Shown here one piece after another: positions 8,418-19,474 of a DNA stretch of 64,000 bases (positions are counted from its first letter, which is position 1; each line of letters begins with the position of its first letter). The notes below the pieces were generated by a model, which was not told where the DNA came from, made no database searches, and saw only the letters and a list, made by a program, of their open reading frames with translations. The position numbers were made by a program, and so were the translations under genes. The DNA comes from Escarpia spicata (Eukaryota; Annelida; Polychaeta; Sabellida; Siboglinidae), in contig OZ023214.1 of NCBI GenBank assembly GCA_963995525.1, positions 19,799,626 through 19,863,625 of the forward strand. Reading direction: 5' to 3'.

Positions 8418-10874
8418 ATGTTCAGTAATCTTAGGACAAAGTATGGACAAGAATGTGTCAAAGACGTGAGGAAACTCGAACAATTGACCAGAAAGGTTTC
8501 GCGCCACAGAAATCACCTTGTATTTACGCTACGTTGCAAAGACATCAATGTAACACCTCCCAGTCTCAGTCTGAAATGCCCGATAAACACGACGAATGCG
8601 AGGAGAATAGTGGACAAAGCCAGGAAGGAACTAGTGAGAGAGAGAATACGTGTCATAAACAACAAATTGGACACGTTTAAAGAGAAGAAACTCGCCCTAG
8701 AAACGAAGCTGTTTACTTCGTTGTCAAGGGAAGAACAACAAAACGGCACGCGCCACACCGCGCATGTCAGCGAGAGTACGCATGAGAAAACAAAATGGCG
8801 CCACCAACAACAAATTCGGCGCTTGGAAGCGAAGAGAGACAGAACAAACGAAGTTGACCTTACCGGAACACAGCTAAAAAGGTGGGTGATAAATCTGTCG
8901 AAATACAAACTGTCCGGGGCCCAGAATAAGATATTAGCGAAGGGACTAAATTACGCGGTAACGCCAAAAAAAGTACCAACCGAGGAGTTCGTCGTAGCGG
9001 CAGAACAAGCGACATGGAAACTACCACAAGAACAAAAAGACAAACTTCGTGCAGATATCGCGGGAGATCTGAAATCAGCAAAAGTTCCAAAACAGAACCT
9101 AACCAGACAAGAAAGAACAGCCTTGAAAGAGCTGCAGAAGGAGAAGTCCATCACCATACTCCCAGCGGACAAGGGAAAGGCCACAGTCATCATGGAAACG
9201 AAAGAATACCAGGACAAAATGAAAGAAATGCTAAGTGACGAAGCGACATATGAGAAGTTAAAGAAGGATCCGACCAAGAAATATAAGGCAGAACTCATCA
9301 GAATGGTAAATTCCTTGGAGAAGGAGGGGAAGATCACCAAAGATCAGTACTGGTACTTATATCCTACGCTAGAAAAAGTACCACGGATGTATGGATCACC
9401 AAAAATCCACAAGGAGAAGGTGCCACTCAGACCAATTGTCGACTACACACAGACAATAGCATACAGAGTATCCAGAGAATTGGCCAACATACTACAACCA
9501 CTTGTTGGAAAAACAGAACACCATACGGAAAATTCACAAGAATTGGTGAAAGAAATGACAAAGCTGAGAATGGAAGAAGGAGAATCATTTGTGTCATATG
9601 ACGTTGTGTCACTGTTCACGAAGACCCCAATCAGAGAAGCTTGCAAAGTCATCAGAAAAAGACTAGAGAATGACAAGACACTAAAGAAGAGAACAAATAT
9701 AAACGTAGACGACATCATGGAGTTGTTGAAATTTGTCTTGGAGACGACATACTTCAGATTTGGAGGAGAAATTTACCAACAGAAGTTTGGGGTAGCCATG
9801 GGCAGTCCAGTGTCCCCCATTGTTGTGAACCTGTACATGGAGGACCTGGAGCAGAAAATCATAGCCACAGCACCAGTCGATTGCCAACCGAGAAACTGGA
9901 AGCGATATGTGGACGATATAATTTGCCTGGTACACACAGGAAAGGCAAAGAAATTACAACAACACATGAACACTGTAGACCCCACAGGTAGCATCATTTT
10001 CACACGGGAAGACGAAGAGAACAACAGCATGCCCTTCTTGGATGCAAAGTTCACCAGAAAGGAAGATGGCAGTGTGAAGTCCACAGTGTACAGGAAGAAG
10101 ACGCACACTGACCAATACCTGAATTTTGCATCCCACCACCCCAAACATCAGAAGTTTGGAGTTGTCAAAACCCTTATGAACAGGTGTGAGACAATAACTT
10201 CGGAGGAGGGGGACAAGAAAGAAGAGGTGGAACACCTGAGAGGAGCTCTAAGAGTATGTGGCTATCCGTCGTGGGCCTTGAAAAAGGCGACAGATAGCAG
10301 TAAGAAGAAAAAGACCAACAAAAAGACTAAGGACAAAAACTATCGGAGCCAAGTAGTCATCCCATACATAGAGGGGGTATCGGAGAGAGTACATCGAGTA
10401 CTGAAAAAATATGGAGTAGCAACGGCCATGCGTCCCCACACCACCCTCAGACACCTGTTGGTACATCCCAAGGACAAAGTACAGCTAGAAGAACAGGGCG
10501 AACTGGTGTACCAAATACCGTGCAAGAATTGTGGTGGGGAATACATTGGGGAGACAGGAAGACTACTCAAAACAAGACTGGAGGAACACAGAAAGGACGT
10601 AGACAACACGAAAAATGAGAAATACACAAGGAGCGGAAAAAAAAGATTGATGTCTACCATCAATAAATCCGCCCTTACAGACCATGCGACAACTGAAAAC
10701 CATATCATAGACTGGGAGGGAGTGAAAATTGTTGACAAAGAACCCAACAGAAGAATTCGGCAAATCAAGGAAGCCATCTGGATCAGAAAAACCCAAACAC
10801 CCATCAACAGAGACGAGGGCAATTACGAACTGCCTCACGTGTACGATGACGTCATTCAGCGTCATAGGTACTGA
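8418..10874 (+). CDS. Penelope-type reverse transcriptase/GIY-YIG endonuclease
   Basis: An uninterrupted 818-residue ORF. The N-terminal region carries the Penelope-typical RKVSRHRNHLVFTLRC. RT core motifs follow: ILPADKGKATVIM (about 255), RMYGSPKIHK (about 315), SFVSYDVVSLFTKTPI (about 390), FGVAMGSPVSPIVVN (about 460) and the catalytic YVDD in WKRYVDDIIC (about 497). The C-terminus (about 690-800) is a GIY-YIG nuclease: LVYQIPCKNCGGEYIGETGR then TRLEEH, with the late NRDEGNYELP. The ATG at 8,418 lies in the terminal-repeat tail, whose last 13 bases recur at the 3' end. It would copy and insert the element by target-primed reverse transcription. Full length and intact, it is a candidate active copy. 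Confidence 0.95.
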   Translation: MFSNLRTKYGQECVKDVRKLEQLTRKVSRHRNHLVFTLRCKDINVTPPSLSLKCPINTTNARRIVDKARKELVRERIRVINNKLDTFKEKKLALETKLFTSLSREEQQNGTRHTAHVSESTHEKTKWRHQQQIRRLEAKRDRTNEVDLTGTQLKRWVINLSKYKLSGAQNKILAKGLNYAVTPKKVPTEEFVVAAEQATWKLPQEQKDKLRADIAGDLKSAKVPKQNLTRQERTALKELQKEKSITILPADKGKATVIMETKEYQDKMKEMLSDEATYEKLKKDPTKKYKAELIRMVNSLEKEGKITKDQYWYLYPTLEKVPRMYGSPKIHKEKVPLRPIVDYTQTIAYRVSRELANILQPLVGKTEHHTENSQELVKEMTKLRMEEGESFVSYDVVSLFTKTPIREACKVIRKRLENDKTLKKRTNINVDDIMELLKFVLETTYFRFGGEIYQQKFGVAMGSPVSPIVVNLYMEDLEQKIIATAPVDCQPRNWKRYVDDIICLVHTGKAKKLQQHMNTVDPTGSIIFTREDEENNSMPFLDAKFTRKEDGSVKSTVYRKKTHTDQYLNFASHHPKHQKFGVVKTLMNRCETITSEEGDKKEEVEHLRGALRVCGYPSWALKKATDSSKKKKTNKKTKDKNYRSQVVIPYIEGVSERVHRVLKKYGVATAMRPHTTLRHLLVHPKDKVQLEEQGELVYQIPCKNCGGEYIGETGRLLKTRLEEHRKDVDNTKNEKYTRSGKKRLMSTINKSALTDHATTENHIIDWEGVKIVDKEPNRRIRQIKEAIWIRKTQTPINRDEGNYELPHVYDDVIQRHRY

Positions 10875-10910
10875 TGAAGTCGACGTGACACGTCAACGAA
10901 AGCCTCTACC
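10867..10910 (+). ncRNA. Hammerhead ribozyme-like motif, 3' repeat
   Basis: The core CTGATGA (10,871-10,877) is followed by a stem-loop (GTCGACG / CGTCAAC with one C-A mismatch), GAAA (10,898-10,901), GCCTC and TACC. The last pairs with GGTA (10,867-10,870) as stem I. Stem III would be a single A-U pair around GCC, with cleavage after the C of GCCTC. Small hammerheads with minimal stem III are known from Penelope terminal repeats and reported to act as dimers. Folding and cleavage are inferred. Confidence 0.6.
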
Positions 10911-11408
10911 AGGTAATTTAACATTATTCTTGGATATGAAAAATGAAAGTTTCGAATTTGAAAACGAACTATCCTGAAGAATGTTCAGTAACACTTTGTA
11001 TGTTGTTGTGTTGTTTACCTGTTTAGCTAAATTGTAAGTGTTACTCATCGGCAGTGCCGCGTAGAGAGATTCACAAACCGTGTCGAAATAAACACGTAAG
11101 AGAGGTTTTTTAAAGAAGAAACGCACGTAGGGGAATGTTGAGACTCGTGACCGTAGGCGAGTTTGAGCCGCCCCGTGTAAATATGTTCATAATCGTCAAA
11201 CGTTGCATGTTTCGAATTTTCTAGAAACAGCTTTGTCATGGACCTTGACCAAGGACGGACGATTAACGGCGTACACAATCACGATTGTATGTATTTTAGC
11301 AGATAACAAATTTTAATAAGATTTAACAAATTGCCACCCAGAGAATTAACTCTAGGTGGCAGGTGGACAAAGAAGCCCTTTGGCTTATCGAGAGTCCGAA
11401 CCTTCTAT

Positions 11409-14299
11409 CTATGTGTATCCCGCCCTTCTGAGGTATGTGTCGATTTTATTTTTAAACATATTCACGCTACTAGCACCCACACAATCAGCAGATAATCTGT
11501 TCCATTCATTTACAGTCCTTTGTGAAAATGAGAACTTTCTTATATCTAATCTACACTGCTCCTTTGCTAATGTAACTTCATGTCCTCTAGTACTTCTATC
11601 TTTCTTAACTGAGAAAAAAATATTTCTATCAATATTTTCACAACCATTCATTATTTTAAACACTTCTATCTGATCTCCTCTCAATCTCCTGGTCTCTAGT
11701 GTTGTTAAGCCGCATTTTTTAGGCGTATTTCGTAACTAAGATGCCTCTGTTTTGGTATAATTTTAGTTGCTCTCATCTGCACTCTTTCTAAAATATATAT
11801 GTCCTTCCTGCGAATTGGCCTCCACGCTTGAATACAATATTCTAAATGAGGCCTAACTATTGTTTTTGTACAGCGGTATTATTAGCTGTTTTTCCTTATA
11901 CGCTATGTTTCGCCTAATTAATCCAAGGATTTAATTTCCCTTTGAAGCTGCAATTCCGCACTGCTCTGAAACCTTCATATCAGCACTAATGGTTAACCCT
12001 AAGTCCTTTTCTTTTACAGTAGTACTTAGTACAGTACCCCCCATTGTATATTCTACCTCTTCGTTCCCATGTCTTGCGTGGAGGCATTTACATTTCCAAA
12101 AATTGAACAGCATTTGCCACTTTCAAGACCATTTGATCAATTTGACAAGATCGTCTTGTAAATGTTGTTTATCTCCATCACTTTTAATCCTTCTAAACAC
12201 TTTTGTATCATCCGCAAATTTCAACACCTTGCATCATCCAAATCGTTTATATATATATATTAAGAATAATATAAGTCCTAGTACTGATCCCTGTGGTACC
12301 CCACTCAATACCGATTTCCAGTTCGAAGCCTCCCCATCAACTACTACACGTTGTCTTCTGTCAATCAGCCATTTTTCTATCCAGTTTATTATACCATTTC
12401 CTCTGCCATGGGTCTTTAGTTTAAGCAGTAATCTTTGATGTGGTACTTTGTCGAAAGCTTTTTGAAAATCTAAGTAGACGATATCTACTGGTGATCCCTC
12501 ATCTACCCACTTAGTGATGTCTTCCAAAAAACATAACATATTTGTTAAGCATGACTTCGCTTAAAAAAAACATGTTGAGATGGGTTTATAAAGTTATGTT
12601 TAACAAGAAAATCCACCATGTGATCTTTAATTAATCTTTCTAATAATTTGCAAATCACTGATGTTAAACTCACTGGTCTATAGTTCTCTGACTTGTTTCT
12701 CGAACCTTTTTTAAATAACAGTATAATGTTTGCCTCTTTCCATTCTAAAGGAACCACTCCCTCTTCTAATGATCAATTGAAAACTGTTGCAAGCGGTACG
12801 CTAATTTGTTCTACAATTTCCAATAGTAGTTTGGGCGAAATCCCATCCACTCCAGGTGATTTATTATCCTTCATAGCCCTTATGTTCTTAGCTACTATTT
12901 CCGGGGTTACAATTAATTGTCCTAAAACATTCTGAATCTGCCCCCTTGAACTTAGCCTCTGGTACTGGCAGAGAATTAATATCTTCTTTGGTAAACACTG
13001 AACTAAAGTACTCATTCAGGTCTTCTGCTATTAAGAATCCGTCTGATATTATATTTCCAGCACTATCTTCTAGAGGACCGACCTTATGTTGAACTTTATG
13101 TTTGCTTCGAACATACGCATAAAAACTCTTGCTGTCATGTTTTATATTACTAGCTAATTGTTGTTCATAGATTCTCTTTGAATTTATAATTTCAGCTGTA
13201 GCTTGGTTAAGTGCTTCTTTATAATTGGTGTAGTCTTCGTCATTTCCAGTACATCTATATGACTTCCACATCATTTGTTTATACTTATTTTTTCTAATGG
13301 CTTCTTTCGATAAGTGTTTCTTTTTGGACCGTTTCCCTTGTTTTTTAAGGGTACAAATTTATCGACTATGCACTTAATTTCGCTCTATAATATACTCCAG
13401 CATTATGTTGCTGCGTTATTTTTCAGTGTGTTATTCCAGTCTATCTTTGCTATATATTTCCTCATGTCCTTATACCTTCATATGTGGAAATTTCTCATAT
13501 ACTGCTTTTTACTAATCCTTTCTTATTTTACTTTGATGGTAAAATGTATCTGGTTGTGATCACTACTCCCCAGTGGCTCACATATCTTGACATTGTCAAC
13601 TAATTCATTCTGTGAGGACAAAACTATATCTAACACATTCTCACCCCTGGTTGGTTCTAGCACATGTTGAGAAAGGAAAGTGTCTTGAACTACAACTAAA
13701 AACTTGTGGTCCTCACTCCCCATACTCTGTAGAGATTTCCATTGTATATGCCCGTGGTTAAAATCCCCCATAATAATACAGACCCGTTTGCTTACTTCCC
13801 TTAGAGCGTTTTGTATTTTTTCATTATCTTCTATACTTAAGTTTGGACTTCGATAAACTAACCCAACTGTTAACGTTAAGTTTCCTGTAACTATGTTACA
13901 TCAAACAGCTTCTTTGCAATCTGCTTCTCTTTCTAATTTTATTTCATAAGCCTGGATAGATTCTTGAATATATAAAATAACTCCACCTCCCTTTCTTCCT
14001 ATTCTATCTTTCTTAAACATTACATATCCTGTCAGTCCCATTTCGGCATCTGATATATCGGTGGTGGTCCAGGATTTGGTTATACCTATTATGTGAGGGT
14101 CAATATCTTCTACCATAATGCTTAGTTCATTTCTTTTGTTTACTATTCTCCTTGCATTTAAACAAACACATTTATATCCAGCTTCAGAAGAGTTTTCCAG
14201 ACTGTTCTTTGCTGATTTATTTGTGCTGTCTTTATCTATGCCTCCAGTTTCAGGCTTTTCTGTGAGTCCCCCCTGCGAATCTAGTTTAAATAGATGCAA
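11409..14299 (-). pseudogene. CR1-group ORF2 (endonuclease-reverse transcriptase)
   Basis: Pieces in order on the minus strand. Endonuclease 14,299-13,901 (CVCLNARRIVNKRNEL, DPHIIGITKSW, GGGVILYI). Endonuclease end 13,771-13,523 (MGDFNHGHIQW, LGSSDHNQIHF). Linker 13,274-12,773. RT fingers 12,757-12,545 (WKEANIILLFKKGSRNKSENY). Palm 12,539-12,234 (VYLDFQKAFDKVPHQRL, SGVPQGSVLGLILF). The YADD/FADD segment is deleted here; copy R has FADDTKVLRRI. C-terminus 11,684-11,409 (FSFSQRTVNEWNRLSADCV). Many frameshifts and stops separate the pieces. It is inactive. Confidence 0.85.
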
Positions 14300-15497
14300 C
14301 CTGTCCCACTGTGAAGAGATCGCAGCAGTTTCTCTGAGAAAACTGCTGCCCCCTTTCCACTAAGATGGAGGCCATCTCCCATGTACATATCTTCCCTCCC
14401 AACAAAGTATCCCCATAAATTTGTGAATCCCACCCCCTCTTCTTCACACATCTGCTCAACTAGTGCGTTGATCGCCACCCTCTTGCAGTTTCTATACGTT
14501 GCCCCCCTTCCTCCCATTACTGGAAAAATTCCTGACAGAACAATCTGTTCAACTCTTGTCTTCTTTAGCTTCCTCACTAACTGTCTATACTTCTGTACTA
14601 TCCCAATTGTTCCCTCCCTGTCTGCATTATTTGTTCCTACATGTACCAGTATAGACCCTCCTTTGCCATGTCCCAATACCTTCTCTACCCTTTCAGTCAT
14701 ATGTTCAATCCTAGCCCCCGGTAGACAAACAACTACGTCCTTCCCCTCGCTCAGTGTCTTGTCCGTCTATCTCATAATGGAGTCGCCCATAAACACCCTC
14801 TCTTTCCTCATTCCCCCCTCAATCACTGCCTTAGAGTAGCTCCTTCTTCGGTTTGCATCTGTCTGGTTGTTGTCTTTCCCCCTGTCGTTTTCTCTCCTGT
14901 CACATTCTCTTCCGATCCATTTTTTCCTGTCGCTTTTTCTCTTGTCACCTTTCCTCCTGTCAGCGTCCATTTTATCGACCTCTCTTCTATAACATTTGCT
15001 CTCACTTCATTTCGTCCCTTCATCTTTCCTCCCATCTAATTTTCTTCTCTCCTCTCCCGTCCCATCTTCCCTACCTCCTTCTCTACGGTCACTTTCTCCC
15101 CTGTCACCTTCACGCTTGTCACGTTTTCTGTCGTCGATTTTCCAATTTCTTCCCCTCCAATCACCTTCCCTCCTCTCAATCTCCTTTCCTCAGTTTTCTT
15201 GCCACTGTTCTCCTTCAGTCTTGCAGTATTCTCACCTCTGTCCTTGTCGTCTCTCTCCATTCGACCTGTCTCCTTGCTAATTCCCATCTCCATTCCCTTC
15301 ACAATATCTGTCAACCTAACTATTTCCTTCTGCAAACACTCCACCTTCCAACACCCAATAAACTGAAAGGTGAATCCTTCCTCCATAGTTTCTGCCCATG
15401 ACTTCCCACAGCTGGACAATGCAAAATCTACCCAGCTGTGGCAGTGATCGCACACCAAGTGTCGTTTTGCCTTGACTTGCCGCTTGCAAGGCGCCAT
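14281..15497 (-). pseudogene. CR1-group ORF1 with esterase-like domain
   Basis: Starts with basic MAPCKRQVKAKRH and a Cys/His cluster (CDHCHSWVDF, SSCGKSW). A coiled-coil-like segment (LQKEIVRLTDIVKGM) and a very charged Lys/Glu/Thr linker follow. Then comes an SGNH-hydrolase-type domain with FMGDSIMR, SILVHVGTNNADREG and GDGLHLSGKGAAVF, the blocks around the catalytic Ser, Asn and Asp-x-x-His. ORF1 esterases of this type are known in CR1 elements. The frame changes near 14,970 and stops fall near 15,036 and 14,766, so it is a pseudogene. Confidence 0.75.
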
Positions 15498-15500
15498 ATC

Positions 15501-16083
15501 CGTATCAGAATTTATTTAATAACTTAACTAACTTAGTCTTTATAAAGACTGTTACCTGTGTACTACAGCACACTTTATATTACATATTTCAATTACACAG
15601 CCGACTATTTATCGTATCACGAACGCTAACATTACCGGTAATGACCTAATTTAAATACAATCAATTACGTTACGTTAGGCTGCTTTGTATATTTAGGTTA
15701 CGCCGCCCGACTATCGCCCTTACTTAATTTTAATAACAATGCTACCTAATCAAAATATCTAGCAAGTACTGACTTACACAGATAGTAACTTATGTATGTA
15801 GTTTGATGGTTGTAACTTTATCTCCTATATATTCTACCACGTATTCAGGTTTGTTAAATCTTGTTTACAACTTATCGAAGCCTAAGTTACGTTATTATCA
15901 CTCACAATACTAAGTTGTTCTAAAATACTTTAACTAACTAACTTTAAGCACAACTGCTACTCAATATATGTTTACTGCAACTTTATGAATGATATTAAGG
16001 CAAGAATAATATTTATAAATCAGTAATTCCACTTGTTTATCAACTTTTCTGCACCACCAATTTCTACGATCTATCTCCGCCAA
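15501..16083. other. No gene seen; AT-rich flank of CR1
   Basis: AT-rich sequence upstream of the CR1 ORF1. The part after 15,930 matches 40,786-40,940 in copy R. No coding or RNA signal was recognised; it may include CR1 5' UTR. Confidence 0.4.
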
Positions 16084-17990
16084 ATATAGCCTCGAACCCC
16101 CCTTGCGGGTAGGGCCTAAATATTTTGTGGGTGGTTGTTTTTCTTTATACATGCAGATACCATAATTAATGCAATGTTTTGATAACGGCATATTGATGAT
16201 GAATACATGTTCTGTCAATACATAAAACAGTTATTGGCAGATCGTAGCCCAATATTCGATAAAACTCGTTTTGTACGTTTAAAGTATTTTTTTCTACTGA
16301 ACTACGGACCAATTATAAGAAACTTAAAACTGACAGATATTGTGATTACATATCGGAAATTGAACAGTCCGTCAAACAAAACACCAAACGTCTATTCAAT
16401 TTTGCCAAACGCAAGCAAACTAATGTAAACATTCCAAACTCAATGGTATATAACGGCACTGAGGCAGACAGTCCAACTGTCACAGCAGAATTATTTTCTG
16501 ACCACTTCGAATCTGTCTTTACATTTGTAGACCTTGTTTTTCCTAGTATTCTCTCTTTTCAATCCAACTTAATGACTAGTATCAATATGTCTTATGATGA
16601 TGCCATCGGGGTACAAAGAACTACCGATGTAAACAAAGCAGTGTGGAATTTTTCCAACTTGTTTTAAAAGAGCAAATGTTGTTTCTGTGTATAAGAAGTG
16701 AGATAAACTAAATGTTTTTAACTACAGATCTATCTCTCTCTTACCGCTATTTAGCATAGTTTTTGAGAAAGTGGTATCCGCCTCATTGTATGAGAATGTG
16801 CGTAATACAATTTCTGGTAGCCAACACGGATTTGTGAGGCGTAGAAGTAGGCCCCTACAGTATCTAATGTAGCGTGTCACTTGAACGACATTTATAAATT
16901 TATTGATAACAAGAAACATGTAGATTATGTTTATTTGGACTTCAGTAAAGCCTTTCATTCAGTGTTCCAGCCATTGTTAATCCACAATCTTAGATCATAT
17001 CGCTATTCAGGGCAATGCATAGATTAGTTGCTGTCTTACCTTGTCAACCGAAAACAACGCGTGGTCCTCGAAGGGAAAGCATCTGACTGGAAGCCGGTGT
17101 TGTTTGGTGTACCACAAGGTTCACAAATTGGACCACTGTTTATCTTATATATTAACGATCTCACAAATCATGTTGATTCGTGTGTAATGTCATGGTATGC
17201 TGATTATTCCAAATTGTTTAAAGAAATTACCTCGGTGACCGATTGCCAGTTGGTGCAGAAGGATCTGGACAGTGTATGTCTTTAGTGTGAGACATGGCAC
17301 CTACATTTAAAAGTTGAGAAATGCTGCATAATGTCGTTCACGAACAAAACGAAACGCATATCATTTGATTACACTACGTTAAGCTAGTCTCTACCCAAAG
17401 TCACCGCAGTCAAAGATATCGGTGTCACAGTGGCTGACAGTTTGACTTTTAAAGATTACATTAATCGTAATGCCGCTAAAGCTTTTGAAATGTGAAGTTT
17501 AATTAAACGGGTTTGCACAACATTTACCGATGTACAAGTGATGCAGTCCTTAAATGTACACCTGTAAATGCAGTTGTATATAGAATCCCTTGCAACGCAC
17601 GTTCATTGACACAATCGTTACAAATCCAAAATACAGTACACCTCGCGTTTTGCCATCATTTTAGACTACCATTCCTTTAACATCGTAGGCAAGTTGCAGG
17701 TCTGATCTTTTTACACAAGTGTGTGCACTCCCAACTAGATTCGCCCTATCTGGTTGGAACTATGCGATTTCATTGTTCTCCGAGTTCTCTACTAAGCTAC
17801 ACTCCTTTAAGAGTTTCAAATAGCAGAATCAAGAATAGGAACTACTACGCGACATCAAACTTGAAGTCGACTCTACATCTCGCGTTAGCGTCAAGCAAAA
17901 CACCATTAGCTAACCGCTGAGAAAGCGGTTCGACTCCGATAAAAAGTTTAGATCTTGAATTCAAGAAGAATCTTTATGTATAATGTTTGA
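16084..17990 (+). pseudogene. LINE fragment (CR1/Jockey-group RT), copy L only
   Basis: About 1.9 kb present in copy L but not R, where 40,940 joins directly to the continuation. Readable coding pieces on the plus strand are MVYNGTEADSPTVTAELFSD, VDYVYLDFSKAFHSVF, QRVVLEGKASDWKPVLFGVP, QGSQIGPLFILYINDLTNHV and WYADYSKLFKEI (catalytic YADD reads YADY). Several stops and frameshifts are present. Inverted fragments of its 3' part occur at about 38,405-38,545. It is a different lineage from the CR1 and L2-group copies nearby. Confidence 0.7.
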
Positions 17991-18450
17991 AGGCAACAAT
18001 ATATAGCTGTATATGGTTTGTGTTACATTGATGTAGTTCGCGTGAACAACAAATTACCCTTACCGACAAGACACATCCAAGCCCAACCTTTGTCTTTGGG
18101 AACGGCACACACCGGATCGATTTTCCCGTCCATGCTGCAATGTTGTTATAACCTCAAATAGTCGCCGCGGACGACTTAGATCAAATCTGTCTTCTACACT
18201 TCGACCGACAACGGAGGCCCAGCACTTTTCAGGTTCACAAAGGCGCCCGTTAAGTGCGTAAATCAGAACTGTTTACTTAAACTTTACAAACCAAAATGAT
18301 GCAACAGTGACGTTCAACAATACTGAATGCGCCTCTCCTTTTATTAGAGAGGCGCATTAAATTGTTTACGAGTACACCATTACAGTTAACGATTATGGTA
18401 AATCATTGCGTCTAAGAGACGTCTCTTTAGACGTCTATTGACCGCAAAAT
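17991..18450. other. Duplicated non-coding stretch
   Basis: Matches 40,943-41,445. It ends in a palindromic stretch around AGACGTCTCTTTAGACGTCT (about 18,417-18,437) just outside the DNA transposon end. No gene recognised. Confidence 0.4.
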
Positions 18451-19039
18451 TTATAGAGCGGGAGCCCAGCACTTTTATTTATGTAAAAAGGACAAAAGTT
18501 ATTAATGGTCGTCATGGCCCTATAAACTACTGAGGAACCATCTCCCCACATCATAAAAATGATTTGCTGTCGGGTTTTGGTTGGTGGAATGTCCCCTAAA
18601 CCTAAATCATCCCTTGAGGTGCGCACAAAAATACCTTTTTTATGTGAAAAGCGCCAAGGCTAAAAACTGTTTCAAAAGTTTTCCCGGTGTTTCTCGAGTA
18701 CGGAATAACCAATGACAGCAACTCTAGGGGGTGGAACCCCTGACAGCAACCGCCGAAGTGTGCATAAAAGTACCTTTATTTATGTGAACGGCGCCAAAGC
18801 TAAAATCAGTTTCAAATGTTTCCCTGGTGTTCCCCGAGTACTTAATGACCAATGCCAGCAACTTTAAATGGTGGAATCCCCCTGACAACAACCCCGAAAG
18901 ATTGACGAAACGGTATTTATTCGCGCAAATACCTAGCGGATTTTGCAGTCCGGTAGATAGCGTTGTTGAAGAACAGCTGTGTTAACAATACAATTGCGAC
19001 ATAACAAATTAACTTAGTGATGCACAGAACCATGCGACA

Positions 19040-19315
19040 GGTTAACTGTTCATAATCATATCTTCAGCACGTCCATCATTAGTACAGATGCAACAGGACA
19101 ACTGTTTACATATCTTCAGCACTCTCAACCGACGCAACAGGATAACTGTTAACTCTGCTTATCAATATATTCAAACGCGACAGGGTAACTGTTAATATTA
19201 TATTACCTTTACCACACACATCATCAGTACACACGTGACAGGGTAACTGTTCATATGTCTTCAGCTCACTATAGTCAGTATAGACGCGACATGATAACTG
19301 TTCAAATATCTTCTT
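19040..19315. repeat. Degenerate tandem array, core CGACAGGRTAACTGTT
   Basis: Six or so units of 40-60 bp, each with CGACAGGRTAACTGTT-type cores followed by a variant of CATATCTTCAGC and CATCAGTACAGACG. The array recurs in copy R at about 42,070-42,320 with one unit fewer. A second simple array (GGGAGAGTTACCTGTAGTG) follows at about 19,380-19,490. Confidence 0.6.
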
Positions 19316-19474
19316 GCAGTAGGAGAGGGGGCAGTTCCCTCTCGTAAGATAGTTATATACATGCGGTGGGACTGGAGACAATTACTTGTAGTGGGAGATG
19401 GGATAGTTACTTGTGGTGCGCACATGGAGAGTTACCCGTGGTGATAAAGGGGAGAGTTACCTGTAGTGGGAGAG

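Larger units (their letters stand above)
8195..10991 (+). mobile_element. Complete Penelope-like element
   Basis: A 2,797-bp retroelement flanked by a 13-bp target duplication CACTTTGTATGTT (8,182-8,194 and 10,992-11,004). Copy R has the empty site with a single CACTTTGTATGTT at 39,510-39,522, so the boundaries are directly visible. Its 5' end is an inverted copy (8,199-8,350) of the 3' end (about 10,796-10,947), followed by a direct copy of the last ~65 bp. This inverted/partial terminal-repeat layout is typical of Penelope elements. It encodes one intact ORF and inserted after the segmental duplication (or was lost from R). Confidence 0.93.
11335..15500 (-). mobile_element. CR1-group LINE, near full length (copy L)
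   Basis: Minus-strand non-LTR retrotransposon with ORF1 (zinc-binding N-terminus, charged linker, SGNH/esterase-like domain) then ORF2 (APE endonuclease, RT). The 3' end lies near the block GCCACCTAGAGTTAATTCTC (about 11,335-11,365), shared with copy R. Copy R keeps only the 3' 0.9 kb (39,868-40,785), then jumps to sequence equivalent to 15,930 here. The element therefore predates the duplication and was internally deleted in R. All ORFs are broken. Confidence 0.85.

Noticed and set aside
8513..10865. Several 70-160 residue minus-strand frames
   Set aside because: All lie antisense to the intact Penelope ORF and have no recognisable domains.
14381..15401. Serine/proline/leucine-rich plus-strand frames
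   Set aside because: They are the antisense of CR1 ORF1, whose zinc and esterase motifs are on the minus strand.
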